Shown here in pieces: positions 28,211 through 38,145 of a DNA stretch of 64,000 bases. The notes beneath the pieces were generated by a model. It did no database searches. It was not told the origin of the DNA and saw only the letters and a list, made by a program, of their open reading frames with translations. Positions within the stretch are counted from its first letter, which is position 1, and each line of letters begins with the position of its first letter. A program made the translations under genes and the position numbers. Origin of the DNA: Candidatus Pantoea varia (GTDB lineage Bacteria > Pseudomonadota > Gammaproteobacteria > Enterobacterales > Enterobacteriaceae); contig NZ_FOVG01000001.1 of assembly GCF_900115075.1 (NCBI RefSeq), positions 1,922,001 to 1,986,000 of the forward strand, read 5' to 3'.

Positions 28211-29345
28211 GCAGCGCCTCCAGTAACACGTCAATGTCCTCAGGGCGATGTGCCGCCGTCAGGGTAATACGTAGCCGCGCCGTTCCCGGCGGTACGGTCG
28301 GCGGCCGGATCGCGCTGACCCAGCAGCCCGCCTCAGCCAGCCGGGTTGAGAGCGCCATCGCATCGCTATTTTCGCCCACCAACAGCGGCTGAATCGCACT
28401 GGTGGAGTTCATCAACTGCCACGGCAGCGAGGCCGCACCGCACCGGAAATGCTGAATGTTGTGCTGCAGCTGCTGGCGCAGTGCATCGCCCTGCTGGATC
28501 ACCTTTAGCGCCGCCTGCAGCGCGACAGCCTGCGCAGCGGGCATCGCGGTGGAGTAGATCAGATGCCGGCTGAACTGCAGAAAATAGTCGGCGGTGTCCG
28601 CATCACACAGCAGCGCGGCACCGCTCACACCAAAGGCTTTGCCAAAGGTGACCACCAGCAGTTCCGGTTTAACGCCCTGCTGCCAGCAGCTGCCGCGTCC
28701 CTGATCGCCCACTACGCCAATGCCGTGCGCATCATCCACCAGCAACCAGCCGTGCGCCTGCTGCGTCTGTTGTGCCACCGCAGCCAGCGGCGCGCTGTCG
28801 CCATCCATGCTGAAAATACCCTCGGTCACCACCAGTGTCTCCCCCTCACAGGGTGAAGCGAGCCTGAGCGCCAGGTTCTCCGGGTCGTTGTGACTGAAAC
28901 GGCGCAGCTGCGCCGGGCTGTGGCTGGCGGCATCGAGCAGTGAGGCATGGCTAAGTTTGTCGGCCAGGATGCGATCGTTTTTCTCGCCCAGCAGATGAAT
29001 CACCGCCTGATTAGCCGCAAAGCCGGAAATAAACAACAGCGCACGGTCGTAGCCGAGCCAGTCGGCCAGCTGCGCTTCAAGATCGGCGTGCTGTTGGTGA
29101 TAACCGGTGACATGCCCTGAAGCGCCCGCCCCCGCGCCCGCCAGCGCCGCGCCCTGTTGCCAGCCCGCAATCACCGCCGGATGCCGGGTTAAGCCGAGAT
29201 AATCATTGCTGGAGAAGTGGAGATAGCGGCGGCCGCCGCTCTGCAGCGTGCGGGTGGATTGCTGATCGATGACCCGACGCTGCCGCCAGCCATCGACCGC
29301 ACGGCGCTGCGCCAGCCCCTGCTGAAGTCGTTGCTGCCAGCTCAT
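28194..29345 (-). CDS. bioF: 8-amino-7-oxononanoate synthase
   Basis: 383 aa (E. coli 384). PLP enzyme condensing pimeloyl-ACP and alanine. Landmarks: [45 protein letters not shown] and [13 protein letters not shown] with the PLP lysine. Its ATG overlaps the bioB stop by 1 bp (TAATG). Confidence 0.97.
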   Translation of the reverse strand: MSWQQRLQQGLAQRRAVDGWRQRRVIDQQSTRTLQSGGRRYLHFSSNDYLGLTRHPAVIAGWQQGAALAGAGAGASGHVTGYHQQHADLEAQLADWLGYDRALLFISGFAANQAVIHLLGEKNDRILADKLSHASLLDAASHSPAQLRRFSHNDPENLALRLASPCEGETLVVTEGIFSMDGDSAPLAAVAQQTQQAHGWLLVDDAHGIGVVGDQGRGSCWQQGVKPELLVVTFGKAFGVSGAALLCDADTADYFLQFSRHLIYSTAMPAAQAVALQAALKVIQQGDALRQQLQHNIQHFRCGAASLPWQLMNSTSAIQPLLVGENSDAMALSTRLAEAGCWVSAIRPPTVPPGTARLRITLTAAHRPEDIDVLLEALHDAAG

Positions 29346-30376
29346 TAAAGCGCCGCGTTATAGAACTGTTCAGTGTCGGCATGGAACAGCTGCTCGCTGA
29401 GTTGTTCTTCCTGCTGCTGATCGCCGTGTTGGGTGTGGGTATGCTCCGGGTTCAGCCCCAGTTTGCGGAACAGCACGCGGTCTTTATCCTCTTCGGGATT
29501 CGGCGTAGTCAGCAGTTTGCAGCCGTAGAAAATCGAGTTCGCCCCGGCCATAAAGCACATGGCCTGGGTCTGCTCACTCATCTGCTCGCGACCCGCTGAA
29601 AGACGCACATGTGAGGTCGGCATCATGATGCGCGCCACCGCGATGGTGCGGATAAAATCGAACGGTTCGACGTCATCGTTATCCGCCAGCGGCGTACCTT
29701 TGACCTTCACCAGCATGTTGATCGGCACGCTCTCCGGCGGCGTCGGCAGGTTGGCTAACTGTACCAGCAGACCGGCGCGATCGTTCACGGTTTCGCCCAG
29801 GCCAACGATGCCGCCCGAACAGACTTTGATCCCGGCGTCACGCACTTTGCCCAGCGTATCCAGACGTTCCTGATAGCTGCGAGTGGTGATGATGGAGCCA
29901 TAGAATTCCGGCGAGGTGTCGAGATTATGGTTGTAATAATCAAGGCCCGCGCCCGCCAGTCGCTGCGCCTGGTGATCGCTGAGCGTGCCCAGCGTCATGC
30001 AGGTTTCCATTCCCATCGCCTTCACGCCTTCAACCATCTTTTCCAGGTATGGCATGTCGCGCTCGTGCGGGTTTTTCCACGCGGCACCCATGCAGAAACG
30101 GGTTGAACCGGCGGCTTTGGCCTGACGCGCTGAGGTCAGCACCTCCTCCACTTCCATCAGACGTTCCGACTCCAGACCGGTCTTGTAGCGCGCGCTCTGC
30201 GGGCAATATTTGCAATCTTCCGGACAGGCACCGGTTTTAATCGACAGCAGGGTACTGACCTGCACCTGGCGCGGGTCGAAGTGCTGACGATGCACCTGCT
30301 GCGCCTGAAACATCAGTTCGAGAAAAGGTTGATCAAACAGCGCTTGCGCCTGTGCAATTGTCCAGCGTTGAGCCAT
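29345..30376 (-). CDS. bioB: biotin synthase
   Basis: 343 aa (E. coli 346). Radical-SAM enzyme that inserts sulfur into dethiobiotin. Cluster motif C51-x3-C55-x2-C58 (CPEDCKYC). The sacrificial 2Fe-2S region includes SGGIVGLGE and [33 protein letters not shown]-type sequence. First gene of bioBFCD, divergent from bioA across the BirA operator. Confidence 0.98.
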   Translation of the reverse strand: MAQRWTIAQAQALFDQPFLELMFQAQQVHRQHFDPRQVQVSTLLSIKTGACPEDCKYCPQSARYKTGLESERLMEVEEVLTSARQAKAAGSTRFCMGAAWKNPHERDMPYLEKMVEGVKAMGMETCMTLGTLSDHQAQRLAGAGLDYYNHNLDTSPEFYGSIITTRSYQERLDTLGKVRDAGIKVCSGGIVGLGETVNDRAGLLVQLANLPTPPESVPINMLVKVKGTPLADNDDVEPFDFIRTIAVARIMMPTSHVRLSAGREQMSEQTQAMCFMAGANSIFYGCKLLTTPNPEEDKDRVLFRKLGLNPEHTHTQHGDQQQEEQLSEQLFHADTEQFYNAAL

Positions 30377-30424
30377 TACTTACTCCAGAAAAGGGTGTCA
30401 TCCCGACGAAAAGCAGGGGTATAC

Positions 30425-30457
30425 TTGTAAACTATATTTTTTTATTTTGGTTTACAA
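30425..30457. promoter_or_regulatory. BirA operator (bioO) between bioB and bioA
   Basis: TTGTAAAC (30425-30432) and GTTTACAA (30450-30457) flank an AT-rich 17-bp core. This is the classical BirA-biotinyl-AMP operator dyad, in the 86-bp divergent region, so it should repress both directions when biotin is sufficient. Confidence 0.93.
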
Positions 30458-30462
30458 CTCCG

Positions 30463-31767
30463 ATGACTACCCCTGTTTTCTCCTCAGATGATGTCCGTTT
30501 TGACCGCCAGCATATCTGGCATCCCTACACCTCGATGCAGGATCCGCTGCCCTGTTACCCGGTGGTGGCCGCGCAGGGTTTTCAGCTGCAGATGGCCGAT
30601 GGCCGTGAGCTGGTGGACGGGATGTCATCGTGGTGGGCGGCAATCCACGGCTATAACCATCCGCGCCTGAACCGGGCGCTGACGGAACAGGTGACGCAGA
30701 TGTCGCACGTGATGTTTGGCGGGATTACCCATCCGGCGGCGGTGGCGCTCTGCCGTCAGCTGGTGGCGATGACGCCCGAGGCGCTGGAGTGCGTCTTTCT
30801 GGCCGATTCCGGCTCGGTGGCGGTGGAAGTGTCGATGAAAATGGCGCTGCAGTACTGGCTGGGACGTGGTGAAACTCGCCAGCAGTTCCTGACGCTGAAG
30901 CGCGGCTATCACGGCGATACCTTTGCGGCAATGTCAGTGTGCGATCCCGATAACTCGATGCACAGCTTGTGGCGCGGCTATCTGCCCGAGCATCATTTTG
31001 CAGCGGCTCCGGCCTGCGGCTTTGGTGATGAATGGGACGAGCGCGATTTCGATGATTTCGCCCGTCTGATAGAACAGCATCACCGGCAGCTGGCGGCGGT
31101 GATTCTGGAGCCGATTGTGCAGGGTGCGGGCGGGATGCGTTTCTATCATCCGCGCTATCTGCAGCAGGTGCGGGAAGCCTGCGACCGCTATGGCGTGCTG
31201 CTGATTGCGGATGAGATCGCCACCGGGTTTGGCCGGACCGGCAGACTCTTTGCCTGTGAACACGCGGGTATTACCCCGGACATACTCTGCGTTGGCAAAG
31301 CGCTGACTGGCGGCATGATGACGCTGGCGGCAACGCTGACCACCCGCGACGTCGCCGACACCATCAGCCGCAGCGCGGCGGGTTGTTTCATGCATGGCCC
31401 GACCTTTATGGGCAATCCGCTGGCCTGCGCGGTCGCGGCAGAAAGCCTGACCATGCTGACGGAAGGTCACTGGCAGCATCAGGTGGCCGCCATCGAACAG
31501 CAGCTGCGGGCTGAGTTGATGCCGCTGCGCAGCTCACCACAGGTAGCCGATGTGCGCGTGCTGGGGGCGATTGGCGTGGTCGAAACCCATCAGGCAGTCA
31601 ACATGGCGGCGCTGCAGCAGTTCTTTGTTGAACAGGGCGTCTGGATCCGGCCTTTTGGCCGGCTGATCTACCTGATGCCGCCCTACATCATCACGCCACA
31701 GGCGCTGAGTCAGCTGGTGCAGGCGATTGACGGCGCGCTGCAACATTCGCAACATTTTGCCGCCTGA
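30463..31767 (+). CDS. bioA: adenosylmethionine-8-amino-7-oxononanoate transaminase
   Basis: 434 aa (E. coli 429). PLP aminotransferase that makes DAPA with SAM as amino donor. Landmarks: HIWHPYTSM, DGMSSWWAAIHGYNHP, HGDTFAAMSVCDP, LLIADEIATGFGRTG and VGKALTGGMMTL with PLP Lys279. The ATG at 30463 is 6 bp past the operator; an earlier in-frame start would lie across the operator and is rejected. Confidence 0.97.
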   Translation: MTTPVFSSDDVRFDRQHIWHPYTSMQDPLPCYPVVAAQGFQLQMADGRELVDGMSSWWAAIHGYNHPRLNRALTEQVTQMSHVMFGGITHPAAVALCRQLVAMTPEALECVFLADSGSVAVEVSMKMALQYWLGRGETRQQFLTLKRGYHGDTFAAMSVCDPDNSMHSLWRGYLPEHHFAAAPACGFGDEWDERDFDDFARLIEQHHRQLAAVILEPIVQGAGGMRFYHPRYLQQVREACDRYGVLLIADEIATGFGRTGRLFACEHAGITPDILCVGKALTGGMMTLAATLTTRDVADTISRSAAGCFMHGPTFMGNPLACAVAAESLTMLTEGHWQHQVAAIEQQLRAELMPLRSSPQVADVRVLGAIGVVETHQAVNMAALQQFFVEQGVWIRPFGRLIYLMPPYIITPQALSQLVQAIDGALQHSQHFAA

Positions 31768-31842
31768 AGCGGGCTGACCGCTGGCACTGGTGGCGCTTTT
31801 GGTTATGATGAAAGGCTATTCATCGACAATTGAGGAGATGTG

Positions 31843-32319
31843 ATGCGCGTTTTTAGTCAGGATTTTAATGACGGCGAGAAGATGCCTGAAAAGCATGTTT
31901 TCAACGGCATGGGTTATCAGGGCGAGAATATCTCTCCCCATCTTGCTTGGGAAGCGGCGCCGGAAGGCACCCAAAGTTTCGTGGTGACCTGCTACGATCC
32001 TGATGCCCCGACCGGCTCCGGCTGGTGGCACTGGGTGGTGGCGAATATTCCGGCCAGCACCACCTCACTGCCGCAGGGTGCCGGTTCCGGCAAAGCGTCA
32101 CTGCCCGCAGGCGCAATCCAGACCCGTACCGATTTCGGTCAGGCGGGCTACGGTGGCGCGGCGCCGCCTCAGGGTGAAACCCATCGCTACATTTTCACCG
32201 TGCATGCGCTGGATGTGGAGACGATTGAGGTGGATGAAGGCGCCAGTGGCGCAATGGTCGGCTTTAATGTGCATTTCCATGCACTGGCGAGCGCCTCGCT
32301 GACCGTGAATTATCAGTAA
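31843..32319 (+). CDS. ybhB: PEBP/Raf-kinase-inhibitor-like protein YbhB
   Basis: 158 aa (E. coli 158). Phosphatidylethanolamine-binding-protein fold: SPHLAWEAAPEGTQSFVVTC, CYDPDAPTGSGWWHWVVANIPA, the conserved DPDAPTG and GGAAPPQGETHRYIFTVHAL blocks. No signal peptide; the E. coli protein is cytosolic with unknown partner. ATG at 31843 follows GAGGAGATGT; the overlapping GTG at 31840 is less likely. Ends in a strong terminator. Confidence 0.94.
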   Translation: MRVFSQDFNDGEKMPEKHVFNGMGYQGENISPHLAWEAAPEGTQSFVVTCYDPDAPTGSGWWHWVVANIPASTTSLPQGAGSGKASLPAGAIQTRTDFGQAGYGGAAPPQGETHRYIFTVHALDVETIEVDEGASGAMVGFNVHFHALASASLTVNYQ

Positions 32320-32325
32320 TGCAGT

Positions 32326-32355
32326 ACGCCTCTCCCGCTCAGGAGAGGCGTTTTT
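32326..32355 (+). terminator. intrinsic terminator of ybhB
   Basis: 10-bp perfect stem ACGCCTCTCC/GGAGAGGCGT (32326-32335 and 32342-32351), 6-nt loop, T5 run. It lies just before the convergent pgl stop. Confidence 0.92.
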
Positions 32356-32364
32356 CGTGGTGCG

Positions 32365-33366
32365 TTACGCCTGCAACGGGTGAATCACCACCCACATTGG
32401 GCCCTGCCCAACCGCATAACGCCCCAGCGGCTGTAACAGCCCTTTCGGTTCGCTAATCGCATAGACTTCGATGTGATGCGATTTCTGTCCCGCCGCCACC
32501 AGATAGCGTCCGCTGTGATCGATATTGAATCCGCGCGGCTGCGTTTCTGTCGGCTGGAATCCTTCCAGGGTCAGCTCGTCACCCAGCTCGCTTACGCTGA
32601 ACACCGCCAGGGTGCTGCTGGTGCGATCGCAGGCGTAGAGGAAACGGCCATCCGGCGTCAGGTGAATATCCGCTGCCCAGCGCGTACCGCTGAAGTCCGG
32701 CGGCATCATATCCAGCGTCTGCACGCTTTCTGCTTCACCTTCACCCGTATTTAACGCCCAGACCTCAACCGTGCTGTCGAGCTCGTTCACGCAGTAAGCG
32801 AACTGGCCGCCCGGATGGAACTGCATATGACGCGGGCCTGCGCCTTCCACAGTCGTGACCTGCGCCTGCTGACGCGGCGTCAGCTGACCATCGGCACCCA
32901 GCTTAAACAGACAGATACGGTCCTGCTTCAGTGCCGGCACATAAAGGGTCTTATTGTCAGTGTCGATATTGGCCGAATGGCAGCCATCCAGACCGTTGAT
33001 CACCTGCAGCGGAGCCTGCGGAATGCCGTCATCGCCAATCGGGCTGACGCTGACGCAGGCATCATTGTAGGAGCCGCAGAACAGGAACCGGCCCTCACGA
33101 TCGGTTGAAATGTGGGTCGGACTGCCGGGCAGCGGTGCCTGACCGGCTTCGGTCAGCGTGCCATCCGCGGCGATCTTAAAGGCCAGCACGCGAAAATTGG
33201 GACGCACACCGACATAAAGAAAATTGCGTTTCGGACTCACCACCATCGGCTGAACCTGGCCGGCGACATCGATCACCTGAAGCAACGTCAGCGCACCCTC
33301 ATCATTCATCTGCCAGACGTGAATCTGCTGGCTCTCGGGACTGGCGGTGTAGACAACCTGTTTCAT
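32365..33366 (-). CDS. pgl: 6-phosphogluconolactonase (YbhE type)
   Basis: 333 aa (E. coli 331). Seven-bladed beta-propeller lactonase of the oxidative pentose phosphate pathway. Starts [58 protein letters not shown] and [20 protein letters not shown] are the conserved blade motifs. It is divergent from ybhA, 155 bp apart. Confidence 0.96.
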   Translation of the reverse strand: MKQVVYTASPESQQIHVWQMNDEGALTLLQVIDVAGQVQPMVVSPKRNFLYVGVRPNFRVLAFKIAADGTLTEAGQAPLPGSPTHISTDREGRFLFCGSYNDACVSVSPIGDDGIPQAPLQVINGLDGCHSANIDTDNKTLYVPALKQDRICLFKLGADGQLTPRQQAQVTTVEGAGPRHMQFHPGGQFAYCVNELDSTVEVWALNTGEGEAESVQTLDMMPPDFSGTRWAADIHLTPDGRFLYACDRTSSTLAVFSVSELGDELTLEGFQPTETQPRGFNIDHSGRYLVAAGQKSHHIEVYAISEPKGLLQPLGRYAVGQGPMWVVIHPLQA

Positions 33367-33521
33367 GCATTCTCCTTTTTTGCTGTCTTGTCATGATCTG
33401 TGAATCACTGTAGCGCGTTTTATTGCCCTACGCTGGAATCATTTGTGCCCTGTTTTTTGTCTCCGGGCCGTGGTCAGGTGTAGACTTCAGCCCCTGCAAA
33501 CCTGGAAAAACGTGAGGATTA

Positions 33522-34340
33522 ATGAGCTACCGTGTAATTGCCCTCGACCTCGACGGCACACTGCTGACCCCAGCCAAAACGATTCTGCCGCAGTCAATCG
33601 ACGCGCTAAACCAGGCCCGCCAGGCGGGCGTTCATGTTGCTATCGTGACCGGACGCCATCACTGCGCTATCCACCCTTTTTATCAGGCGTTACAACTGGA
33701 TACACCCGCCATCTGCTGTAATGGCACCTATTTGTATGATTACCAGGCGAAAAAGGTGCTGGCATCCGATCCCCTCGACCCGCAACTGGCGTTACAGGTG
33801 ATTGAGATGCTGAATCAGCAGCAAATCCATGGGTTGCTCTACGTGGATGATGCGATGCTCTATCAGACCCCGACCGGTCACGTGATGCGCACCCTGAAGT
33901 GGGCCGAATCGCTGCCCGCCCACCAGCGTCCACTGTTCCGTCAGGTGCCCGATTTAGCGCAGGCGGCGCGTGACGCCGGTTCGATCTGGAAGTTTGCCCT
34001 GTCGCACGACAATCACGAGGAACTGCAGCAGTTTGCTACCCGTGCCGAAGCGGAGCTGGGTCTGGCCTGCGAATGGTCATGGCACGATCAGGTGGATATC
34101 GCCAAAGGTGGCAACAGCAAAGGCAAGCGGCTGGCGCAGTGGGTTGAATCACTGGGGCTGAGTATGTCTGATGTGATCGCATTCGGGGATAACTACAACG
34201 ATCTCAGCATGCTGGAAACGGCCGGACTGGGTGTGGCGATGGGCAATGCCGACGACGCGATCAAAGCGCGGGCGAAAGTGGTGATCGGCACCAACCTTGA
34301 ACCCGGTATTGCCGATACCCTCCGTCAGTACGTCCTGTAA
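33522..34340 (+). CDS. ybhA: HAD-family phosphatase YbhA (pyridoxal phosphate phosphatase)
   Basis: 272 aa (E. coli 272). Cof-type HAD hydrolase: motif I IALDLDGTLLT (nucleophile Asp), the cap domain in the middle, KGGNSKGKRLAQWV and motif IV VIAFGDNYNDLSML. E. coli YbhA dephosphorylates pyridoxal phosphate and also acts on fructose-1,6-bisphosphate. Its TAA abuts the convergent modC stop with no spacer. Confidence 0.95.
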   Translation: MSYRVIALDLDGTLLTPAKTILPQSIDALNQARQAGVHVAIVTGRHHCAIHPFYQALQLDTPAICCNGTYLYDYQAKKVLASDPLDPQLALQVIEMLNQQQIHGLLYVDDAMLYQTPTGHVMRTLKWAESLPAHQRPLFRQVPDLAQAARDAGSIWKFALSHDNHEELQQFATRAEAELGLACEWSWHDQVDIAKGGNSKGKRLAQWVESLGLSMSDVIAFGDNYNDLSMLETAGLGVAMGNADDAIKARAKVVIGTNLEPGIADTLRQYVL

Positions 34341-35399
34341 TCAGGGCGTTACTGAGACGCTTTTGATCTGGGCATAGAGCCACTGATCCGGCCGGATGCC
34401 CAGCTCATCGCGCGCCCACGGCGTGATGCGCGCCCAGAGTTCGCTGATGCCAATGCGCAGCTTCACCTCAATTTGGTCCCCGACCTCCAGCAGCTCCACC
34501 ACCTGTGCCGGTAAAATGTTGCGGATGGAGCTGTGTTGCGGCGGTTGCAGCGCCAGCGAGACATCTGATGAGGCGATGCGAATACGCAGGGGCGTTTTCA
34601 CCGGCTGATTGACCCGGCTGACCCAGATATGCTGATCGCCCAGCGACAGTGCGGTCATCGGATAGTCGGGATGCTGCTCCAGCACCTGCACCCGAAGCAC
34701 GCTGGTCAGTTCACTTACCGGCAGCCAGGGACGCATCGCGCTGCTGCTCCAGACCCGCTCCAGCGGACCAAACGCTTTGACCTTGCCCGCATCCAGCACC
34801 AGTACATTGTCAGCCAGATGCAGGATCTCATCCAGACTGTGCGAAACGTAGAGCATCGGAATATCGACCTGCTTCGCCAGCTTTTGCAGATACGGCATCA
34901 GTTCACGTTTGCGCGGCAGATCCAGCGACGCCAGCGGCTCATCCAGCAACAGCATATCCGGTGCGGTCAGTAGCGCACGGCCAATCGCGACCCGCTGCTT
35001 TTCGCCGCCCGACAGCGACAGCGGAAAGCGCGGCAGCAGTGCCTCCAGACCCAGCAGCGACACCAGGCTGTCGAACTGCGCTTTCATTGACGGCGCCATA
35101 CCATATTGCAGGTTGCCACGGACCCGATAGTGCGGGAACAGCCGCGCATCCTGAAACACATAACCGATGCGCCGTTTTTCCGGCGGCAGCGCAATCTTCT
35201 GCTCCGCATCAAACAGCAGACGATCGTTGAGCTGGATCCGTCCCCGCTGCGGCTGGGTGAGTCCGCTGATCGCGTTGATCAGTGAAGTTTTACCGGCTCC
35301 AGAGACCCCAAAAATGGCGGTGATCCCTTTGGCCGGAATCTGCAGGTTGATCTCAAGCTGGTGATCGCCCTGCTGCTGCATAAAGTTGAGTATTAGCAT
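34341..35399 (-). CDS. modC: molybdate ABC transporter ATP-binding protein
   Basis: 352 aa (E. coli 352). Walker [11 protein letters not shown], signature [16 protein letters not shown], Walker [13 protein letters not shown] and H-loop LYVSHSLDE. The last about 130 residues form the MOBE/TOBE regulatory domain. Energises ModB for molybdate import. Its ATG overlaps the modB stop by 1 bp. Confidence 0.96.
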   Translation of the reverse strand: MLILNFMQQQGDHQLEINLQIPAKGITAIFGVSGAGKTSLINAISGLTQPQRGRIQLNDRLLFDAEQKIALPPEKRRIGYVFQDARLFPHYRVRGNLQYGMAPSMKAQFDSLVSLLGLEALLPRFPLSLSGGEKQRVAIGRALLTAPDMLLLDEPLASLDLPRKRELMPYLQKLAKQVDIPMLYVSHSLDEILHLADNVLVLDAGKVKAFGPLERVWSSSAMRPWLPVSELTSVLRVQVLEQHPDYPMTALSLGDQHIWVSRVNQPVKTPLRIRIASSDVSLALQPPQHSSIRNILPAQVVELLEVGDQIEVKLRIGISELWARITPWARDELGIRPDQWLYAQIKSVSVTP

Positions 35400-36088
35400 C
35401 AGCTTCCCATCCGCTTACGGCCTGCGCGTGCCAGCCATTCCGACGCCAGCAGTGACGCCAGCGCCAGCACGATAGCGATAACGCAGAGCCGCGCCGCCGC
35501 CCCTTCCGCTCCGGGAGTCTCTATCAGGGTAAACATCGCCAGCGGAAGCGTGCGCGTCTCACCGGGAATATTGGAAACGAAGGTGATCGTGGCACCGAAT
35601 TCCCCCAGCGAACGGGCAAACGCCAGCACCGTGCCGACGATCACGCCCGGCAGTGTCAGCGGCAGCGTGATGGTGAAAAAGACCCGCCAGCGCCCAGCGC
35701 CCAGCGTGCGCGCCGCCTGCTCCAGCCGGAGATCCACCGCCTCCAGCGCCAGCCGGATGGCGCGTACCATTAATGGAAACGCGATCACGGCAGAGGCCAG
35801 TGCGGCACCGCGCCAGCTGAAAGCAAAGCTGAAGCCGAACCAGTCAAAAAGCTTTTCGCCAATGATGCCGCGCCGGCCCAGGCTAATCAGCAGCAGATAA
35901 CCCACCACCACCGGCGGCAGCACCAGCGGCAGGTGGATCAGGCTGTCGAGCAGCGCTTTGCCGGGAAAACGGCAGCGCACCAGAATCCAGGCCATCAGGA
36001 TGCCAAACGGCAGACTGCCAAGCACGGCTATGCCAGAGACTTTAAGGCTAAGCAGTACCGCCTGCCATTCGGGATCGCTGAGTATCAT
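35399..36088 (-). CDS. modB: molybdate ABC transporter permease
   Basis: 229 aa (E. coli 229). Inner-membrane permease with five to six helices and the EAA loop ([20 protein letters not shown]) that docks ModC. Overlaps the modA stop by 4 bp. Confidence 0.96.
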   Translation of the reverse strand: MILSDPEWQAVLLSLKVSGIAVLGSLPFGILMAWILVRCRFPGKALLDSLIHLPLVLPPVVVGYLLLISLGRRGIIGEKLFDWFGFSFAFSWRGAALASAVIAFPLMVRAIRLALEAVDLRLEQAARTLGAGRWRVFFTITLPLTLPGVIVGTVLAFARSLGEFGATITFVSNIPGETRTLPLAMFTLIETPGAEGAAARLCVIAIVLALASLLASEWLARAGRKRMGS

Positions 36089-36858
36089 TTCGTCGGTGTG
36101 AATCCGTAGTGTTTGAAGATAGCCGCGGCCTGCGGTCCTTTCAGATAATCATAAAACGCTTTAACAGCGCCCTTGTCGTGATCGTTCACGATCGCCATCG
36201 GATATTCCACCGGTTTATGGCTGTTTGCCGGAAAACGTCCCACCACCTGCACTTTGTCACTGGCGACGGCGTCCGAACCATACACAATGCCATAAGGCGT
36301 TTCGTTACGTTCGACCAGCGCCAGCGCCGCCCGCACATTATTGGCTGGGGCTAGCGACGGTTCAACGCCTTCCCAGGCACCCAGCTTTTGCAGCGCTTCT
36401 TTGGCATAGATACCCGCCGGAACATGATCCGGGTCGCCAACGGCCAGACGTTCACCGTGCAGCAGGGTTTTCCAGTCAGTCTGCGCATTCAACGTCACCG
36501 GCCTGGCTGCGGCACTGCGTGGCGCAATCAGCACCAGATCGTTGCCCAGCAGGGTGTAGCGGCTGCTGGTAATCACACTTTTTTTCGCCACCGCATCGTC
36601 CATCCACTGCTGATCGGCAGAGATAAACAGATCGGCAGGCGCACCCTGCTCAAGCTGGCGCGCCAGCGTTGAAGAGGAAGCAAATGAGGAGACCACCGTC
36701 ACGCCCTTTTCTTCTTTATAGCGGCTGGCTATCTCCTGCATCGCGTTGGTCAGTGAAGCCGCGGCAAACACGGTAATGTTATCGGCGGCCACAGCCTGCC
36801 CGGCGAGCGAAACGGTGATCAGCGCCGCTGCGCCCAGGCGATAGTGTTTAAATGACAT
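36085..36858 (-). CDS. modA: molybdate-binding periplasmic protein
   Basis: 257 aa (E. coli 257). Signal peptide ending AVAA (about residue 24). Oxyanion-binding FAAASLTNAMQEIA and FASSSTLARQLEQGAPADLFISADQQWMD-type segments place the ligand-binding Ser residues. First gene of modABC, with a ModE operator 18-41 bp upstream. Confidence 0.97.
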   Translation of the reverse strand: MSFKHYRLGAAALITVSLAGQAVAADNITVFAAASLTNAMQEIASRYKEEKGVTVVSSFASSSTLARQLEQGAPADLFISADQQWMDDAVAKKSVITSSRYTLLGNDLVLIAPRSAAARPVTLNAQTDWKTLLHGERLAVGDPDHVPAGIYAKEALQKLGAWEGVEPSLAPANNVRAALALVERNETPYGIVYGSDAVASDKVQVVGRFPANSHKPVEYPMAIVNDHDKGAVKAFYDYLKGPQAAAIFKHYGFTPTK

Positions 36859-36875
36859 GATGTTCTCCGGCTATT

Positions 36876-36899
36876 CGTTGTGTAGTGGATAATATAGCG
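36876..36899. promoter_or_regulatory. ModE operator of modABC
   Basis: CGTTGTGTA, six bases, AATATAGCG: an imperfect inverted repeat in the same 9-6-9 layout as the moaA operator. It is placed over the expected modA promoter. ModE-molybdate represses modABC in E. coli. Confidence 0.75.
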
Positions 36900-36961
36900 A
36901 AATGTCAGAGAGGTTCAGTAAATTATCGGCAGGGGGAACAAAAGGTTAAATCCGGGGAGGC

Positions 36962-36995
36962 AAAACGACCACGCCCGCGCAGATGGCGGGCGTGG
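36962..36995 (-). terminator. intrinsic terminator of acrZ
   Basis: 10-bp stem CCACGCCCGC/GCGGGCGTGG (36969-36978 and 36986-36995); on the minus strand a T4 run follows shortly after (AAAA at 36962-36965). Confidence 0.85.
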
Positions 36996-37001
36996 CAGCA
37001 A

Positions 37002-37157
37002 TTAATTGTGCGTACGGGCTGAGGATTTTTCGCGATGACCAATTTTAGAGATGACGTTAAACACTTCACCCAGGCCATAAATCATACCCAGCATCAGCGC
37101 CATCACCACAGGCACCATCAGTATGGCGACGGCGAGGCTTTTCAGTAATTCCAGCAT
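37002..37157 (-). CDS. acrZ: AcrAB-TolC efflux accessory protein AcrZ
   Basis: 51 aa (E. coli 49). Single-helix inner-membrane protein that binds AcrB and tunes which drugs are exported. [20 protein letters not shown], then [15 protein letters not shown], is nearly identical to E. coli AcrZ; the tail is divergent and charged. ATG at 37155-37157 is preceded by GAGAG. It is divergent from modE, as in E. coli. Confidence 0.95.
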   Translation of the reverse strand: MLELLKSLAVAILMVPVVMALMLGMIYGLGEVFNVISKIGHREKSSARTHN

Positions 37158-37293
37158 GGAGAGTCTCACTCTGCTAACAAAAAAGAGATTGTAACGGGTC
37201 AGCAAAATTTTGCGCAGCCCTTTTCGTGCTTTTACTTTGGTCACAAAACGCCGCTATCATCGGCCTTTGCCTTAACCCTTTGCCGGAGCTGTC

Positions 37294-38076
37294 ATGGAAG
37301 CCGAACTGTCCCTTCATATCCGTTTACAACAGAAACTGTTTGCCGATCCACGCCGTATTGAGCTGCTGAAACGCGTACAGCAGACCGGGTCGATCAGTCA
37401 GGGTGCGAAGCTGGCCGGCATCAGCTACAAAAGTGCCTGGGATGCGATTAATGAGATGAACCAGATGGCGGACGAAACGCTGGTGGCGCGTGCCACCGGC
37501 GGTAAAGGCGGCGGTGGCGCAACGCTGACCCGCTACGGTGAGCGCCTGATTCAGCTGTTTCAGCTGATGGAGCAGATCCAGCAGAAAGCCTTTGATGCGC
37601 TGCAGCAGGATACGCTACCACTCGACAGCCTGCTGGCGGCCATCGCCCGCTTCTCTCTGCAGACCAGCGCCCGCAATCAACTGTTTGGCACTGTGGTCAG
37701 TAACGATGCGCAGCAGGTGGTGCAGCATCTGATGATACAGCTGGCCGATGGCGTCACGCAGCTCAATGTGGCGCTGACCCAGCGCAGCGCCGATCGTCTG
37801 CAGCTGGCGGCGGGGAAAGAGGTGCTGGTGCTGATCAAAGCCCCGTGGATCCGCATCAGCCGTGACGCCGCTGAGGAAGACAATCAGCTGGCGGCCATCG
37901 TCAGTGCCATCGAACCCGGCGAACAGATGAGCGAAGTGCTGATGCAGCTCGCCAGCGGCGAAACCCTGTGTGCGACGCTGAGCAACGATCAGCTACAGCA
38001 GTTGAAGCTACAGCCGGGCGACGCCGTGATTGCCAGTTTTAACGCGGAAAATGCCATCGTTGCTACCCTGCTCTAG
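37294..38076 (+). CDS. modE: molybdate-responsive transcriptional regulator ModE
   Basis: 260 aa (E. coli 262). N-terminal winged HTH (about 20-90: GSISQGAKLAGISYKSAWDAIN), then two Mop domains (about 120-187 and 192-258), each starting with a SARNQLFG-like or VSAIEPGEQMSEV-like segment that binds molybdate. Represses modABC and activates moaA; candidate sites for both are in this window. Confidence 0.96.
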   Translation: MEAELSLHIRLQQKLFADPRRIELLKRVQQTGSISQGAKLAGISYKSAWDAINEMNQMADETLVARATGGKGGGGATLTRYGERLIQLFQLMEQIQQKAFDALQQDTLPLDSLLAAIARFSLQTSARNQLFGTVVSNDAQQVVQHLMIQLADGVTQLNVALTQRSADRLQLAAGKEVLVLIKAPWIRISRDAAEEDNQLAAIVSAIEPGEQMSEVLMQLASGETLCATLSNDQLQQLKLQPGDAVIASFNAENAIVATLL

Positions 38077-38145
38077 CGGTTGATTTGACTTCATTACGGC
38101 CAATGGTTACAACTCAGTGACACGATGCAGAAAATGGAACAGATC

